DNA of 36,743 bases. Origin: Corallococcus llansteffanensis. GTDB taxonomy: Bacteria > Myxococcota > Myxococcia > Myxococcales > Myxococcaceae. The position numbers and the translations under genes were made by a program. Numbering within the stretch: position 1 is the first letter of the stretch; every line of letters starts with the position of its first letter. Below are positions 16,401 through 24,303 of the stretch, piece by piece. The DNA lies in the NCBI RefSeq assembly GCF_003612055.1, contig NZ_RAWB01000022.1:1-36743 (forward strand), read 5' to 3'. A model generated the notes under the pieces. It made no database searches. It worked only from the letters and a program-made list of their open reading frames with translations, and had not been told where the DNA came from.

Positions 16401-16712
16401 CCAGTTGATGCCGTGGATGGCGAAGTCCTTGCCGTCCACCTGGAGCTTGAAGCCGCGCTCGTCGTGGATCACGCGCGTCACCGTCGTCTTCACGGCGGCC
16501 CCCGGCGTCGCGGCCACGGGCGGCGGCGCCGGAGCGACCTCGGGAGCCGGGGCTGGAGCAGCGGTCTCGGGAGCCGCGGCGGCGTCCACGGGGCCCGCGG
16601 TGGGCGGCTGGCTCGCGGCCGGCGCCTGGGCGGGAGCCCCTGCCCCGGGCTGCTGGGCCAGCGCCTGCGCGCCGCACAACGCCAGACACGTCGTCAGGAA
16701 GAGCTTTTTCAA
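13425..16712 (-). CDS. Clan GH-A (GH2-like) glycoside hydrolase fused to a predicted outer-membrane beta-barrel
   Basis: This is a 1095-aa protein with signal peptide MKKLFLTTCLALCGAQALAQ. A Pro/Ala linker (about 20-75) leads to a TIM-barrel hydrolase domain (about 76-430) with FAIHGINWGYTPIG, LLGNENNYGL and FFSEFGADAYD. Glu223 (in GNEN) and Glu322 (in SEFG) fit the acid/base and nucleophile of clan GH-A, nearest to GH2-type catalytic domains. Residues of about 450-1095 lack catalytic motifs and consist of many alternating polar/apolar strands rich in Tyr, Trp and Gly (RFALYQAEFKLDRTDFALEG, LEGYYRTGHYHWG, VAVGPELYWG), ending in a strand EYEVGAYAILSL. This looks like an outer-membrane barrel that could tether the enzyme or act as a channel. 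The start overlaps the GH1 stop by ATGA. Substrate specificity is inferred from the operon, not from the sequence. Confidence 0.82.
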   Translation of the reverse strand: MKKLFLTTCLALCGAQALAQQPGAGAPAQAPAASQPPTAGPVDAAAAPETAAPAPAPEVAPAPPPVAATPGAAVKTTVTRVIHDERGFKLQVDGKDFAIHGINWGYTPIGENYRYSLWNQPEDFIKQVLAKEMGLLRDAGINAIRQFDDIPPVWVEYIYRNYGIYTMLNPLMGRYGHAVNGVMVPNIDYSNPAHRQAILDALAQKVEVYRDVPGVLMWLLGNENNYGLHWTSFEIEALPGHEDAARAESLYTLYGEATRTVKKRDTNHPVSIANGDLQYIDLIAKYCQDLDVLGTNVYRGATARDLFAEVKQKLNKPVFFSEFGADAYDARAGREDHVAQAEYLRTQWEQIYLESYGQGMSGTAVGGFVFQWVDGWWKMGQEANLSIHDTTASWPNGGYTADFVPGQNNMNEEWFGIAALGPPDDNGISGLQPRTAYYVLQAAFRLDPYAPNTNPDTIRQHFGSIRPSSLTSSYTSSVALARTEELSAVRVSNLRLLLDSSLSRGSIATVRPNQSSADHTESIFFDLALQPASGVYGRASFNVVGNVAQNRLNNLFYENRGTPSTPGTNVIPTGPGAVPQSNSPLDRFALYQAEFKLDRTDFALEGYYRTGHYHWGEEGDFFGLYREANYGPNLDIYHGNAPFGVVFTGKRAIEGLKVAVGPELYWGANPSAVAKYRNNVGPVNVTLVHQEDLAQGASSNTASVVRERIARRTALNFQYATGKLVLDVGGLLAAPQRIGETFTYTRRAAADAPSYLNSGYDVLQDKVQFLDTLGAKARLTYDMGMVRWLVQSSIRGLVADSGPEQGNIITGWSLRESGRGNHYAGQLGAALQFGTIQVSPNLLYQKPLVGPNPTISDAFDPDTGRYYAGVRPRNVLVDAFTVLDNRETLGGELLITFDPTPGTWFWAWDRDLREDAPFAAGLDIVYRHQPTSRDAGIAILADGSTVAFGSAPVARDEWETSLRLVGNPSQRLRLFGTAFVGSNQSSGEDNRQVHRFGLDGSVLYDTLLLAAQLHFNDWGPYDYHRVFNLTYPVQLGGDLSYGLKKPVLGAVSTRFGLRGLVRMLDEYSEGLNDRGITEGLKGREYEVGAYAILSL

Positions 16713-18079
16713 GCGGCCTGCTCCACGTCCAGCCCGTTCTGGGCCACGACGTCACGGTAGAGGTGGGCACTGTCCTTCGGGATGCGCTGCTGGGTGGCGT
16801 AGTCCACATAGACGAGGCCGAAGCGCTTCTCGTACCCGTACGCCCACTCGAAGTTGTCCAGGAGCGACCAGGCGAAGTAGCCCGCCAGGTTCACGCCCTG
16901 CCCGATGGCGTCACTGCACGCCTCCAGGTGGGTGCGCAGGTAGTCCACGCGCTTCACGTCGTGCACGCGCCCGTCCGCGCTGGGGCCGGTGGAGTACGCG
17001 CAGCCGTTCTCCGTGATGTAGATGGGGCCGGGCTTGTATTCGGTCTGCAGGTGGACGAGGAGCTTCGTGAGCCCCTGCGGGTACACCTCCCAGTCCATGT
17101 CCGTCTTGTCCGGGCGCACGTGCACGGTGCGCGGCGCGTTCTTCTCCTCCGGGATGCGGTTGCTGCGCAGCACGGCGCGCGAGTAGTAGTTCACGCCCAG
17201 GAAGTCGGTGGGCTCCGCGATCGCCTTCAGGTCGCCGTCCTGGATGAAGTCCAGCGAGGCGGAAGGGATGCGGCCCGCCTTCACGTGGTCCTCCACGACG
17301 TCCATGGGGTAGCCGCGGCCGTAGAGCGGCTCCAGGAACCAGCGGTTGAAGCCACCGTCGAAGTCACGGCACGCGTCGGCGTCCTCGGGGCTGGGTGACG
17401 CGGGCTCGCCGGGCGTGAGGTTGAGGGTGATGCCCACCTCCGCGCGCTGCACGTTGGAGCGGATGGCCTGGACCGCCTTGCCGTGCGACAGCAGCAGGGT
17501 GTGGGACGTGGCGAGCGCCTTCGTCCAGTCCTTGTGGCCCGGCGCGTGCTCGCCGTTGCCGTAGCCCAGCACGCTGATGCACCAGGGCTCGTTGTGGGTG
17601 ATCCACCGCTTCACGCGGTCACCCAGCGCGCGGCTCATCACGTCCGCGTACTCCACGAAGGCGTCACCGGTGGCGCGCGCCGGCCAGCCGCCCTGATCCT
17701 CCAGCACCTGCGGCAGGTCCCAGTGGTAGAGCGTGACGAAGGGCTCGATGCCCGCGCCCAGCAGCGAGTCCACCAGCTTGGAGTAGAAGTCCACGCCCGC
17801 GACGTTCACGCGGCCCCGCCCTTCCGGGAGGATGCGCGGCCACGCGACGGAGAAGCGGTAGGACTTCAGCCCCATCCAACGCATCAGTTCGATGTCCTCC
17901 GGCCAGCGGCGGTAGTGCTCACACGCCACCGAGCCGTCGGACTTGTCGTTGATCTTCCCGGGCGTGGCGGCGAAGCGGTCCCAGATGGACTCGCCACGGC
18001 CGTCAGCGCGGGTGGCACCTTCAATCTGATACGCGGAGGTGGCCACACCCCAGAGGAAGTCAGGAGGAAACTGACGCAT
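16709..18079 (-). CDS. GH1 beta-glucosidase, cytoplasmic
   Basis: This is a 456-aa protein of normal GH1 length without a signal peptide. The N-terminus MRQFPPDFLWGVATSAYQIE is the GH1 signature. The acid/base Glu164 lies in ITHNEPW and the nucleophile Glu357 in YITENGCAY. WSLLDNFEWAYGYEKRFGL near the C-terminus completes the glycone-binding set. It hydrolyses cellobiose, laminaribiose or similar beta-glucosides to glucose after import. The start at 18079 has AAAGGAG about 9 nt upstream; longer readings of the frame run into the ATPase gene and are rejected. The first 20 bp overlap the end of the ATPase gene, linking uptake and intracellular cleavage. Confidence 0.95.
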   Translation of the reverse strand: MRQFPPDFLWGVATSAYQIEGATRADGRGESIWDRFAATPGKINDKSDGSVACEHYRRWPEDIELMRWMGLKSYRFSVAWPRILPEGRGRVNVAGVDFYSKLVDSLLGAGIEPFVTLYHWDLPQVLEDQGGWPARATGDAFVEYADVMSRALGDRVKRWITHNEPWCISVLGYGNGEHAPGHKDWTKALATSHTLLLSHGKAVQAIRSNVQRAEVGITLNLTPGEPASPSPEDADACRDFDGGFNRWFLEPLYGRGYPMDVVEDHVKAGRIPSASLDFIQDGDLKAIAEPTDFLGVNYYSRAVLRSNRIPEEKNAPRTVHVRPDKTDMDWEVYPQGLTKLLVHLQTEYKPGPIYITENGCAYSTGPSADGRVHDVKRVDYLRTHLEACSDAIGQGVNLAGYFAWSLLDNFEWAYGYEKRFGLVYVDYATQQRIPKDSAHLYRDVVAQNGLDVEQAA

Positions 18080-19055
18080 CGGCGGTAACTCCTTTCGAAG
18101 CTTCGAGGTGGCAGCGGACCAGGTGGTTCGCGGCCGGCAGGACGTTGGGAGGGGGAACGGTGGAGCAGCGCGCCTCGGACACCGGGCAGCGCGGGGCGAA
18201 GGGGCAGCCCACGAGCGGAGGCAGGCCCGTGGCGGGGCGCACCGGCAGCGCCGCCTGGAGGAAGTCCGCGCCATCCGGCACGGCCGACAGCAGGAGCTTC
18301 GTGTACGGGTGGCGCGGCTGGCCCAGCACCTGTTCGGCGCGGCCCGCCTCCACCACCGTGCCCGCGTAGAGCACGAGGATGCGGTCTGCCAGGTGCCGCG
18401 CGCTCGCCAGGTCGTGGGTGATGAACAGGATGCCGATGCCGCGCTCCTGCGTGAGCCCGCGCAGCAACTGCAGCACGCCCTTGCGCGTGGACACGTCCAG
18501 CATGGAGGTGGGCTCGTCCGCGATGATGACCTGCGGCTCCACCGCCAGGGCGCGCGCCACCGCCACGCGCTGGCGCTGGCCGCCGGACAGCTCATGCGGG
18601 AAGCGCTTGGCGAACTGGTCCGCGGGCGTCAGGCCCACCGACTCCAGGAGCGACAGCACCTTGGTGCGCAGCCCGGACTTCGGCACCCGGCCGTGGCGCA
18701 CGAGCGGCCGCTCCAGGTGATAGGCCACCGTGTGCACGGGGTTGAGCGACGCGAACGGATCCTGGAACACCATCTGCACGCGCCCGCGGTAGTCGAGCGA
18801 CGCCTGGGCGCTGTCATCCGACAGCACGTCGCGGCCGGCGAGGCGCAGGTGGCCCGCGTCGGGCATGTCCAGCCGGGCCAGCAGCCGCGCCAGGGTGCTC
18901 TTGCCGCTGCCGGACTCGCCCACCAGCGCGACGATCTCCCCCGGCTGCAGGGAGAAGGACACGCCCTTGAGGATGGGCCGGCGCTCGCGGGAGAAGAAGC
19001 CGCCCACGGAGAAGCTACGGGTGAGGCCTTCGGCCTCCAGGAGGGGCGCGCTCAT
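18060..19055 (-). CDS. ABC importer ATPase, oligopeptide/beta-glucoside (OppF/DppF) type
   Basis: This 331-aa ATPase has Walker A GESGSGKST (about residues 45-53), FQDPFASLNP Q-loop, signature LSGGQRQRV (about 156-164) and Walker B VIIADEPTSMLD. It also carries the C-terminal oligopeptide-transporter extension with cysteines in CPFAPRCPVSEARC, which in this subfamily forms an Fe-S or metal site. It energises the importer together with the permease-ATPase fusion encoded upstream. Its ATG overlaps that gene by ATGA. The Opp/Dpp family includes cellobiose and beta-glucan importers, and the flanking GH1 and GH16 genes make sugar a more likely cargo than peptides. Confidence 0.92.
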   Translation of the reverse strand: MSAPLLEAEGLTRSFSVGGFFSRERRPILKGVSFSLQPGEIVALVGESGSGKSTLARLLARLDMPDAGHLRLAGRDVLSDDSAQASLDYRGRVQMVFQDPFASLNPVHTVAYHLERPLVRHGRVPKSGLRTKVLSLLESVGLTPADQFAKRFPHELSGGQRQRVAVARALAVEPQVIIADEPTSMLDVSTRKGVLQLLRGLTQERGIGILFITHDLASARHLADRILVLYAGTVVEAGRAEQVLGQPRHPYTKLLLSAVPDGADFLQAALPVRPATGLPPLVGCPFAPRCPVSEARCSTVPPPNVLPAANHLVRCHLEASKGVTADASVSS

Positions 19056-20821
19056 CGGTGACCTCCAGGGATGGCGGCGATGCGCGTGGACGGCCGGGCC
19101 ACCGACAGCTCGGAGACCGCCGGCGGATGCGGCGTGACGGACACATCCCCCGCGACGAGGTGCGGGAACGACGACAGGAGCAGCTGCGTGTACGGGTGGC
19201 GCGCCCCGGTGCGCAGGCCCTCGGAGGTGTTCACCTCCACCAGCTTGCCGCCCTGGAGGATGCCCACGCGGTCCGACAGCGCGAGCAGGAGCGGCAGGTC
19301 GTGCGTGATGAAGAGGATGGCGAAGCCCAGGCGCTGCTTGAGCTCCAGCATGCGCTGGAGCAGCTCCTTCTGGACCACGACGTCCAGCGCCGTGGTGGGC
19401 TCGTCCATGATGACCAGCCGGGGCTCCAGCGCCAGCGCCAGCGCGATGCCCACCCGCTGCCGCATGCCGCCGGAGAGCTGGTGGGGATACGCCGTGACGA
19501 GGTCCGGCGACAGACCCACCATGCCCAGCAGCTCGCGCGCGCGGGCGTAGGACGCCGTGCGGGACACGCGGCCGTGCGCCGCCAGCGTGTCGTGGAACTG
19601 CTCGCCCAGCGTGAGCACCGGGTTGAGCGCGCTCATCGCGCTCTGGAACACCATGGACACCTGGCGCCAGCGGAAGGCGCGCAGGCCGGCGCCCTCCAGC
19701 GCGGTGACGTCCATGCCGTTGAAGAGGATGCGGCCCTGCGTGACGCGCGCGGAGGAAGGCAGCAGGCCCAGCAGGGCCGAGCCAATGGTGGACTTGCCGC
19801 TGCCGGACTCGCCCGCGAGGCCGAACACCTCACCGGGCGCCAGGTCGAAGGACACCGTGTCCACCACGCGCGAGGCGCCCTTCTCCGTCGCGTAGTCGAT
19901 GCACAGGTCCTGCACGCTCAGCAGCACGCCCGGCGCGGGCCGGTCCACGTGCACCGGGAGGGTGGTGCCCCTGGGCAGCGGCGCGGGCTTGTGCACGCGC
20001 AGCGCGGGGTTGGTGAGCTCATCGATGGCGGAGCTCACCAGCGTCAGCGCGAAGCCGACGAGCGCGATGCCCAGGCCCGTGGGGACGAAGATCCACCACG
20101 AGCGCGTGAGCAGCGCCGCGTCGTTGCCGGCCCAGTAGAGGTTCGTGCCCCACGTCACCGCGCTCACGTCGCCCAGGCCCAGGAACTCCAGGCCCACCTG
20201 CGCGCCCACGGCATAGAGCGTGTTTCCAATGAACGACGAGCCCAAGAGCGACGCCATGTTGGGCAACAGCTCCCGCGACACGATGCGCGCGTGGCTCTCC
20301 CCCGTCACCACCGCGGCGGACACGAAGTCGCGCCCACGCAGGGCCAGCGACTCCGCGCGGAAGACGCGCGCGTTCCAGGCCCAGCCCGCCACCGTCAGCA
20401 CCGCCACCATGCGCAGGGGGCCGGACGGCAGGTAGGCGCCCAGCACGATGGCCAGCGGCATGCCGGGAATCACGAGGAACACGTTGGTGGTGAGCGACAG
20501 CACGTCGTCCACGCGGCGGCCCAGGTAGCCCGCCGTCACGCCCACGAGCGCGCCCACCAGCGTGACGAGCGCGCCCACCGCGAAGCCCACCGCCAGCGTC
20601 TCTCGCGCGCCCACCACCGTCTGGGCGAGCACATCCTGGCCCTGCCCCGTGGTGCCGAACCAGTGCGCGGAGGACGGCGGCTGGTGCGGCCGGCCGACGA
20701 GCTCCGACGGATCCATCACGAACCAGGGGCCCACCAGCGCGAGCAGCAGGAAGAACAGCAGGAGGCTGCCGCCCACCGCGGCCTTCCGGTGGCGGAGGAG
20801 GCTTCGCAGGGAGTCATGCAT
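19052..20821 (-). CDS. Fused ABC permease (DppC type) and ATPase (DppD type)
   Basis: This 589-aa protein combines two normally separate subunits. Residues 1 to about 270 are a DppC-like permease with an N-terminal membrane segment (AAVGGSLLLFFLLLALVGPW), HWFGTTGQGQDVLAQTVVGA and further hydrophobic helices. Residues of about 305-589 are an ATPase with Walker A GESGSGKST (about 335), signature LSGGMRQRV (about 446), Walker B LVIMDEPTTALD and HPYTQLLLSSFP near the end. The joint is a Pro-rich linker around 285-300. Together with the separate permease and ATPase it forms a complete importer core. It overlaps the upstream permease gene by 8 bp. Such fusions exist in this transporter family; here the operon context points to glucan oligosaccharides. 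Confidence 0.92.
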   Translation of the reverse strand: MHDSLRSLLRHRKAAVGGSLLLFFLLLALVGPWFVMDPSELVGRPHQPPSSAHWFGTTGQGQDVLAQTVVGARETLAVGFAVGALVTLVGALVGVTAGYLGRRVDDVLSLTTNVFLVIPGMPLAIVLGAYLPSGPLRMVAVLTVAGWAWNARVFRAESLALRGRDFVSAAVVTGESHARIVSRELLPNMASLLGSSFIGNTLYAVGAQVGLEFLGLGDVSAVTWGTNLYWAGNDAALLTRSWWIFVPTGLGIALVGFALTLVSSAIDELTNPALRVHKPAPLPRGTTLPVHVDRPAPGVLLSVQDLCIDYATEKGASRVVDTVSFDLAPGEVFGLAGESGSGKSTIGSALLGLLPSSARVTQGRILFNGMDVTALEGAGLRAFRWRQVSMVFQSAMSALNPVLTLGEQFHDTLAAHGRVSRTASYARARELLGMVGLSPDLVTAYPHQLSGGMRQRVGIALALALEPRLVIMDEPTTALDVVVQKELLQRMLELKQRLGFAILFITHDLPLLLALSDRVGILQGGKLVEVNTSEGLRTGARHPYTQLLLSSFPHLVAGDVSVTPHPPAVSELSVARPSTRIAAIPGGHR

Positions 20822-21797
20822 GGGCGCGGGTCCTCGGATCCAACCAGAGGCAGATGAGGTCCACGGCGAAGTTCGCCGCGAGCACCGCCAGGGTGATGAC
20901 CAGGAACAGCCCCTGCATCAGCGGGTAGTCCTGGTTGCGCACGGCGAGGATGAGCAGGTAGCCCGTGCCCGGATAGGAGAAGACGATCTCCGTGAGCAGC
21001 GAGCCGCTCAGCACGAAGCCCACCGCCATGCCGAAGCTGGTGACGTTGGGCAAGAGCGCGTTGCGCGCCGCGTACCGCAGCATCACCTGCCGGGGCGGCA
21101 GGCCGCGCGCGTGCGCCAGCCGGATGGAGTCCGTGCCCAGCGTGGTCACCATCGTGTTGCGCATGCCGAGCATCCACCCGCCCAGCGTGGCCACGACGAT
21201 GGACGCCGCCGGCAGCACCGCGTGCCGGGCCACGTCCGCGGCGAACGCGAACGTCAGCCCCGGCTCCATGTCGTGCCCGTACGCGTGGCGCAGCGGGAAC
21301 CACCCCAGCACGAAGCCGAAGAGGTACAGCGCCAGCATCGCCAGCCAGAAGTATGGAAACGCCCCCAGGAACGCGAGCGCGGGGGACAGGCCGGAGTCCA
21401 GCCACCCTCCCCGGTTCCACGCGGCGAGCACGCCCAGGAAGGACCCCAGCGCGAAGCTGATGATGACCGCCACGCCCGCCAGCGCCACCGTCCACATCAG
21501 GCCGGTGCCGATCACCTCCGTCACCCGCGCGGGGAAGTACGCGTACGACATGCCCAGGTCGCCCTGCAGCAGGTGCTTCAGGTACGTGAAGTACTGCGAG
21601 TAGAGCGGCGCGTCGGTGAAGCCGAAGGCGGCCTTGAGCGCGGTCATCGCCTCCGGCTGCACCTTGCCCTTGAAGCGGGCGAACATGGCGGACGCCGGAT
21701 CGCCGGGGGCCAGGCGCGGGATGACGAAGTTGAGCGTGAGCGAGGCCCACGCGGCGATGAGGTAGAAGCCCAGCCGCCGGAAGATGTAGCGACCCAT
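20814..21797 (-). CDS. ABC importer permease, OppB/DppB type
   Basis: This 327-aa inner-membrane protein begins with MGRYIFRRLGFYLIAAWASL, a typical DppB N-terminus. LNFVIPRLAPGDPASAMFA follows, and then about five further hydrophobic segments (VAVIISFALGSFLGVLAAW, FWLAMLALYLFGFVLGWFPL and others). It contains the ARGLPPRQVMLRYAARNALLP cytoplasmic coupling region and ends with VDLICLWLDPRTR. It pairs with the DppC-like half of the fused protein encoded downstream. It starts 2 bp after the stop of the binding-protein gene. Confidence 0.93.
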   Translation of the reverse strand: MGRYIFRRLGFYLIAAWASLTLNFVIPRLAPGDPASAMFARFKGKVQPEAMTALKAAFGFTDAPLYSQYFTYLKHLLQGDLGMSYAYFPARVTEVIGTGLMWTVALAGVAVIISFALGSFLGVLAAWNRGGWLDSGLSPALAFLGAFPYFWLAMLALYLFGFVLGWFPLRHAYGHDMEPGLTFAFAADVARHAVLPAASIVVATLGGWMLGMRNTMVTTLGTDSIRLAHARGLPPRQVMLRYAARNALLPNVTSFGMAVGFVLSGSLLTEIVFSYPGTGYLLILAVRNQDYPLMQGLFLVITLAVLAANFAVDLICLWLDPRTRAHA

Positions 21798-21799
21798 GG

Positions 21800-23443
21800 T
21801 CAGCGCTCCCGGGGGGCGAGCTCCGTCAGCACCAGCAGGCTGTCGGGCTCCGCGTGCGGCGCGAGCCGCGCATAGGGGTTCTGTTCGGTGGGGAAGCCCG
21901 TGAAGCGCAGCGAGTTGGACTCGCCCCAGGACGGGTTGGGGAACAGCGGGATGGCGGGCGCCGTGGCGGAGAAGCGCCGCTGCACCGCGGACATCAGCGC
22001 GTGCTGCTCCTCCAACGTGCCCGCGCGCTCGAAGCGCACGAGCAATTCATCCGCCTCCGCGTCCCCCAGCCGGTGCCAGTTGGCCGCCGCCACCTCGCCC
22101 ACCGGGACCACCGTGCGCGGGGAAAGCAGCCACTTGTAGAAGTTGTACGGCGTGGGCCCGTCCAGCGACCAGGAGATGGCCAGCTGGAACTCGCCCTTCT
22201 GCAGGCGCGTGAGCCACGTGCCGAACTCGTACGTCTTGAGCTGCACGGAGATGCCGAGCTTGCGCAGGTCGCGGCTCACCACCTGCCCCGCCCGCACCCA
22301 GTCCGACCACCCGCTCACCACCTCCAGGTCCAGCGCGAAGGGCTTGCCGTCCGGCAGCCGGCGGAGGCCATCCGCGCCGCGCGTCAGGCCCGCTTCATCC
22401 AGGAGTTTGTTCGCCTGGGCGAGATCGTAGTGCGTCCACGCATCCTTCGCGACCTCTGGGTCCTTCCAGTCGGTGTACGCGTCGTTGAGGGCGGTGGCGT
22501 CCGCGGGGCGCGTGTAGCCGTACATGGCCACCTCCACCAGCCGCTCGCGGTCCAGCGCCATGCTCAGCGCCTTGCGCACGCGCACGTCATCCAGCGGCGG
22601 CCGCGTGGTGTTGGGGTACAGGAAGACGGTGCTGCCGTAGAGCGGGAACCAGCGGTTGTGGTGCGCCGGGTCGCGGGCGACGAAGGTGCGGTCCACGGCC
22701 GGCACGAAGTTGCCCGCCCAGTCCACCTCCCCCTCCACCAGCGCCATGTTGGCCTGGTCGTTGGTGGGGAACGCGAGGAAGCGCAGCGCGGACACCGCGG
22801 GCTTGCCGGGCATCCAGTAGTGCGGGTTGCGGCCCAGCTCGTACACCTGGTTGCGGAACAGCGTCACCTGGGTGAAGGGCCCCGTGGCCACCGGCTCCGG
22901 GTTGGTGAACGTCACCGGATCCGCGACGTGCTCCCAGATGTGCCGGGGCACGACGATCTGGTGCGCCAGGTAGGTGAAGCCGGGCAGGAACACGCGCGAG
23001 AAGGAGAAGGCCACGGTGTGGGGCCCCTCCGCCTTCACGTCGGTGATGAAGCTCCACACGCCGCCGGCATCCAGGGCCTGGTGCTTCTTCAGGAGGCCGA
23101 AGGTGAAGACGACGTCATCCGCGGTGAAGGGCTTGCCGTCGGACCAGAGGACGTTCTCGCGCAGCGTGAAGCGCAGCGTCTTCTGGTCCTCCGTCCACGC
23201 ATGCGCGGTGGCGAGCCAGGGCACCCACTGGCCCTTCGCGGAGCTGAAGACCTCCATGCACTCGTAGACGCCCGCCCGCGTGGGCCAGCGGGCCCCGGCG
23301 CCCGCGAACAGCGGGTTGAAGTTGCGCACCCACGCGCTCTGCTGCTCCACGGACACGAAGAGCACGCCGGGCGGACGCGGGCGCGGCTCCGAGGAGCACG
23401 CCAGCAGCAGCACCAGCGGCAGCAGCACGCGGGCGGACTTCAC
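21800..23443 (-). CDS. Extracellular solute-binding lipoprotein, family 5 (Opp/Dpp/Cbt type)
   Basis: This 547-aa lipoprotein starts at a GTG at 23443 that overlaps the stop of the GH16 gene by GTGA. No ATG gives the signal peptide, which ends in LVLLLACSSEP (Cys16). The mature protein has the family-5 pattern: NFNPLFAGAGARW, TLRFTLRENVLWSDGKPFTADDVVFTF, YPNTTRPPLDDVRVRKALSM and LDRERLVEVAMYGY. It captures ligand in the periplasm and hands it to the importer. Cellobiose and beta-glucan binding proteins belong to this family, and the gene's place between GH16 and the permease supports beta-gluco-oligosaccharides as cargo. Frame extension upstream of the GTG lies inside the GH16 gene and is rejected. 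Confidence 0.9.
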   Translation of the reverse strand: MKSARVLLPLVLLLACSSEPRPRPPGVLFVSVEQQSAWVRNFNPLFAGAGARWPTRAGVYECMEVFSSAKGQWVPWLATAHAWTEDQKTLRFTLRENVLWSDGKPFTADDVVFTFGLLKKHQALDAGGVWSFITDVKAEGPHTVAFSFSRVFLPGFTYLAHQIVVPRHIWEHVADPVTFTNPEPVATGPFTQVTLFRNQVYELGRNPHYWMPGKPAVSALRFLAFPTNDQANMALVEGEVDWAGNFVPAVDRTFVARDPAHHNRWFPLYGSTVFLYPNTTRPPLDDVRVRKALSMALDRERLVEVAMYGYTRPADATALNDAYTDWKDPEVAKDAWTHYDLAQANKLLDEAGLTRGADGLRRLPDGKPFALDLEVVSGWSDWVRAGQVVSRDLRKLGISVQLKTYEFGTWLTRLQKGEFQLAISWSLDGPTPYNFYKWLLSPRTVVPVGEVAAANWHRLGDAEADELLVRFERAGTLEEQHALMSAVQRRFSATAPAIPLFPNPSWGESNSLRFTGFPTEQNPYARLAPHAEPDSLLVLTELAPRER

Positions 23444-24303
23444 GGCGTCGCCTTCTCGTAGACGCGCACGTAGTCCACCTTCATCGTCTGCGGGAACACC
23501 GTCTTGGCGTCCGGAGGCCCCACGTACGAGCCGCCCACCGCGACGTTGAGGATGATGAAGAAGGGATGGTCGTAGACCCACTTCTTGCCCGCGGGCAGGG
23601 TGTCCGGCGTGGCCTCGAAGAAGACGGTGTCGTCCAGGATGAAGCGGAGGCGCTCCGGCTCCCACTCCACCGCGTAGACGTGGAAGTCCGCCTGGAGCGT
23701 GCCCCCGCCGACCGCGTGCTCACGGCCCACGCTCTGTCCGCCGGAATAGCCCGGCCCGTGCAGGGTGCTGGTGACGATGGAGGGGATCTGCCCGCGGTGC
23801 TCCATGATGTCGACCTCGCCGCAGGCCGGCCACCCCTTCGTGTCGACGTCCGCGCCCAGCAGCCAGAACGCCGGCCAGATGCCGCGCCCCGTGGGTAGCT
23901 TGATGCGGGCCTCGTAGCGGCCGTAGGCGTGCTGGAAGCGGCCCTTCGTGTTCAGGCGCGCGGAGGTGTAGTCATTGTTCCCGTAGCGCTCGCGCCGCGC
24001 GGTGATGGCCAGGTTGCCCTCGCCGTCCAGCGACGCGTTCTCCGCTCGCGCGGTGTTGAACTCGTACTGGCCGTTGCCCCACCCGTCCCCACCCACGTCC
24101 GGGGCCCACTTCTCCTTCGCGGGCAGCGTGCCCGCGGAGCCCTCGAACTCGTCCTGCCAGATGAGGGTCCAGCCGGTGCCCGGCAGCACGGTGTCGGGCT
24201 TCGGGGGCTCGTTCTGCTTGTCCGCGATGCCCGCGGCGGGATCACACGCCAGCGTGCCCAGGCCGGACAGGGCCAGGGCGAAGAGGAAGCGACGGGACGT
24301 CAT
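23440..24303 (-). CDS. GH16 endo-beta-1,3(4)-glucanase (laminarinase-like) lipoprotein
   Basis: This is a 287-aa secreted lipoprotein (signal peptide ending LGTLACDP, Cys20). The single GH16 domain shows WTLIWQDEFEG, GRYEARIKLPTGRGIWPAFW, the catalytic GEVDIMEHRG (nucleophile Glu163, Asp165, acid/base Glu168), STLHGPGYSGG, then DFHVYAVEWEPERLRFILDD and a terminal MKVDYVRVYE strand. The extra Met in EVDIME is the laminarinase-type active-site insertion rather than the shorter lichenase form. It cuts internal beta-1,3 or mixed-linkage glucan bonds at the cell surface. The ATG overlaps the ROK stop (ATGA), and the stop overlaps the GTG of the binding-protein gene. Confidence 0.94.
   Translation of the reverse strand: MTSRRFLFALALSGLGTLACDPAAGIADKQNEPPKPDTVLPGTGWTLIWQDEFEGSAGTLPAKEKWAPDVGGDGWGNGQYEFNTARAENASLDGEGNLAITARRERYGNNDYTSARLNTKGRFQHAYGRYEARIKLPTGRGIWPAFWLLGADVDTKGWPACGEVDIMEHRGQIPSIVTSTLHGPGYSGGQSVGREHAVGGGTLQADFHVYAVEWEPERLRFILDDTVFFEATPDTLPAGKKWVYDHPFFIILNVAVGGSYVGPPDAKTVFPQTMKVDYVRVYEKATP

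Noticed and set aside
13410-16760. 1116-codon plus-strand frame opposite the hydrolase-barrel gene
   Set aside because: Same Arg/Val/His-rich shadow composition; the minus-strand frame has a signal peptide and catalytic motifs.
18080-18595. N-terminal extension of the GH1 frame to 18595
   Set aside because: The extension overlaps the ATPase gene in another frame and is Arg/Ser/Cys-rich; the ATG at 18079 has an ideal RBS and GH1 N-terminus.
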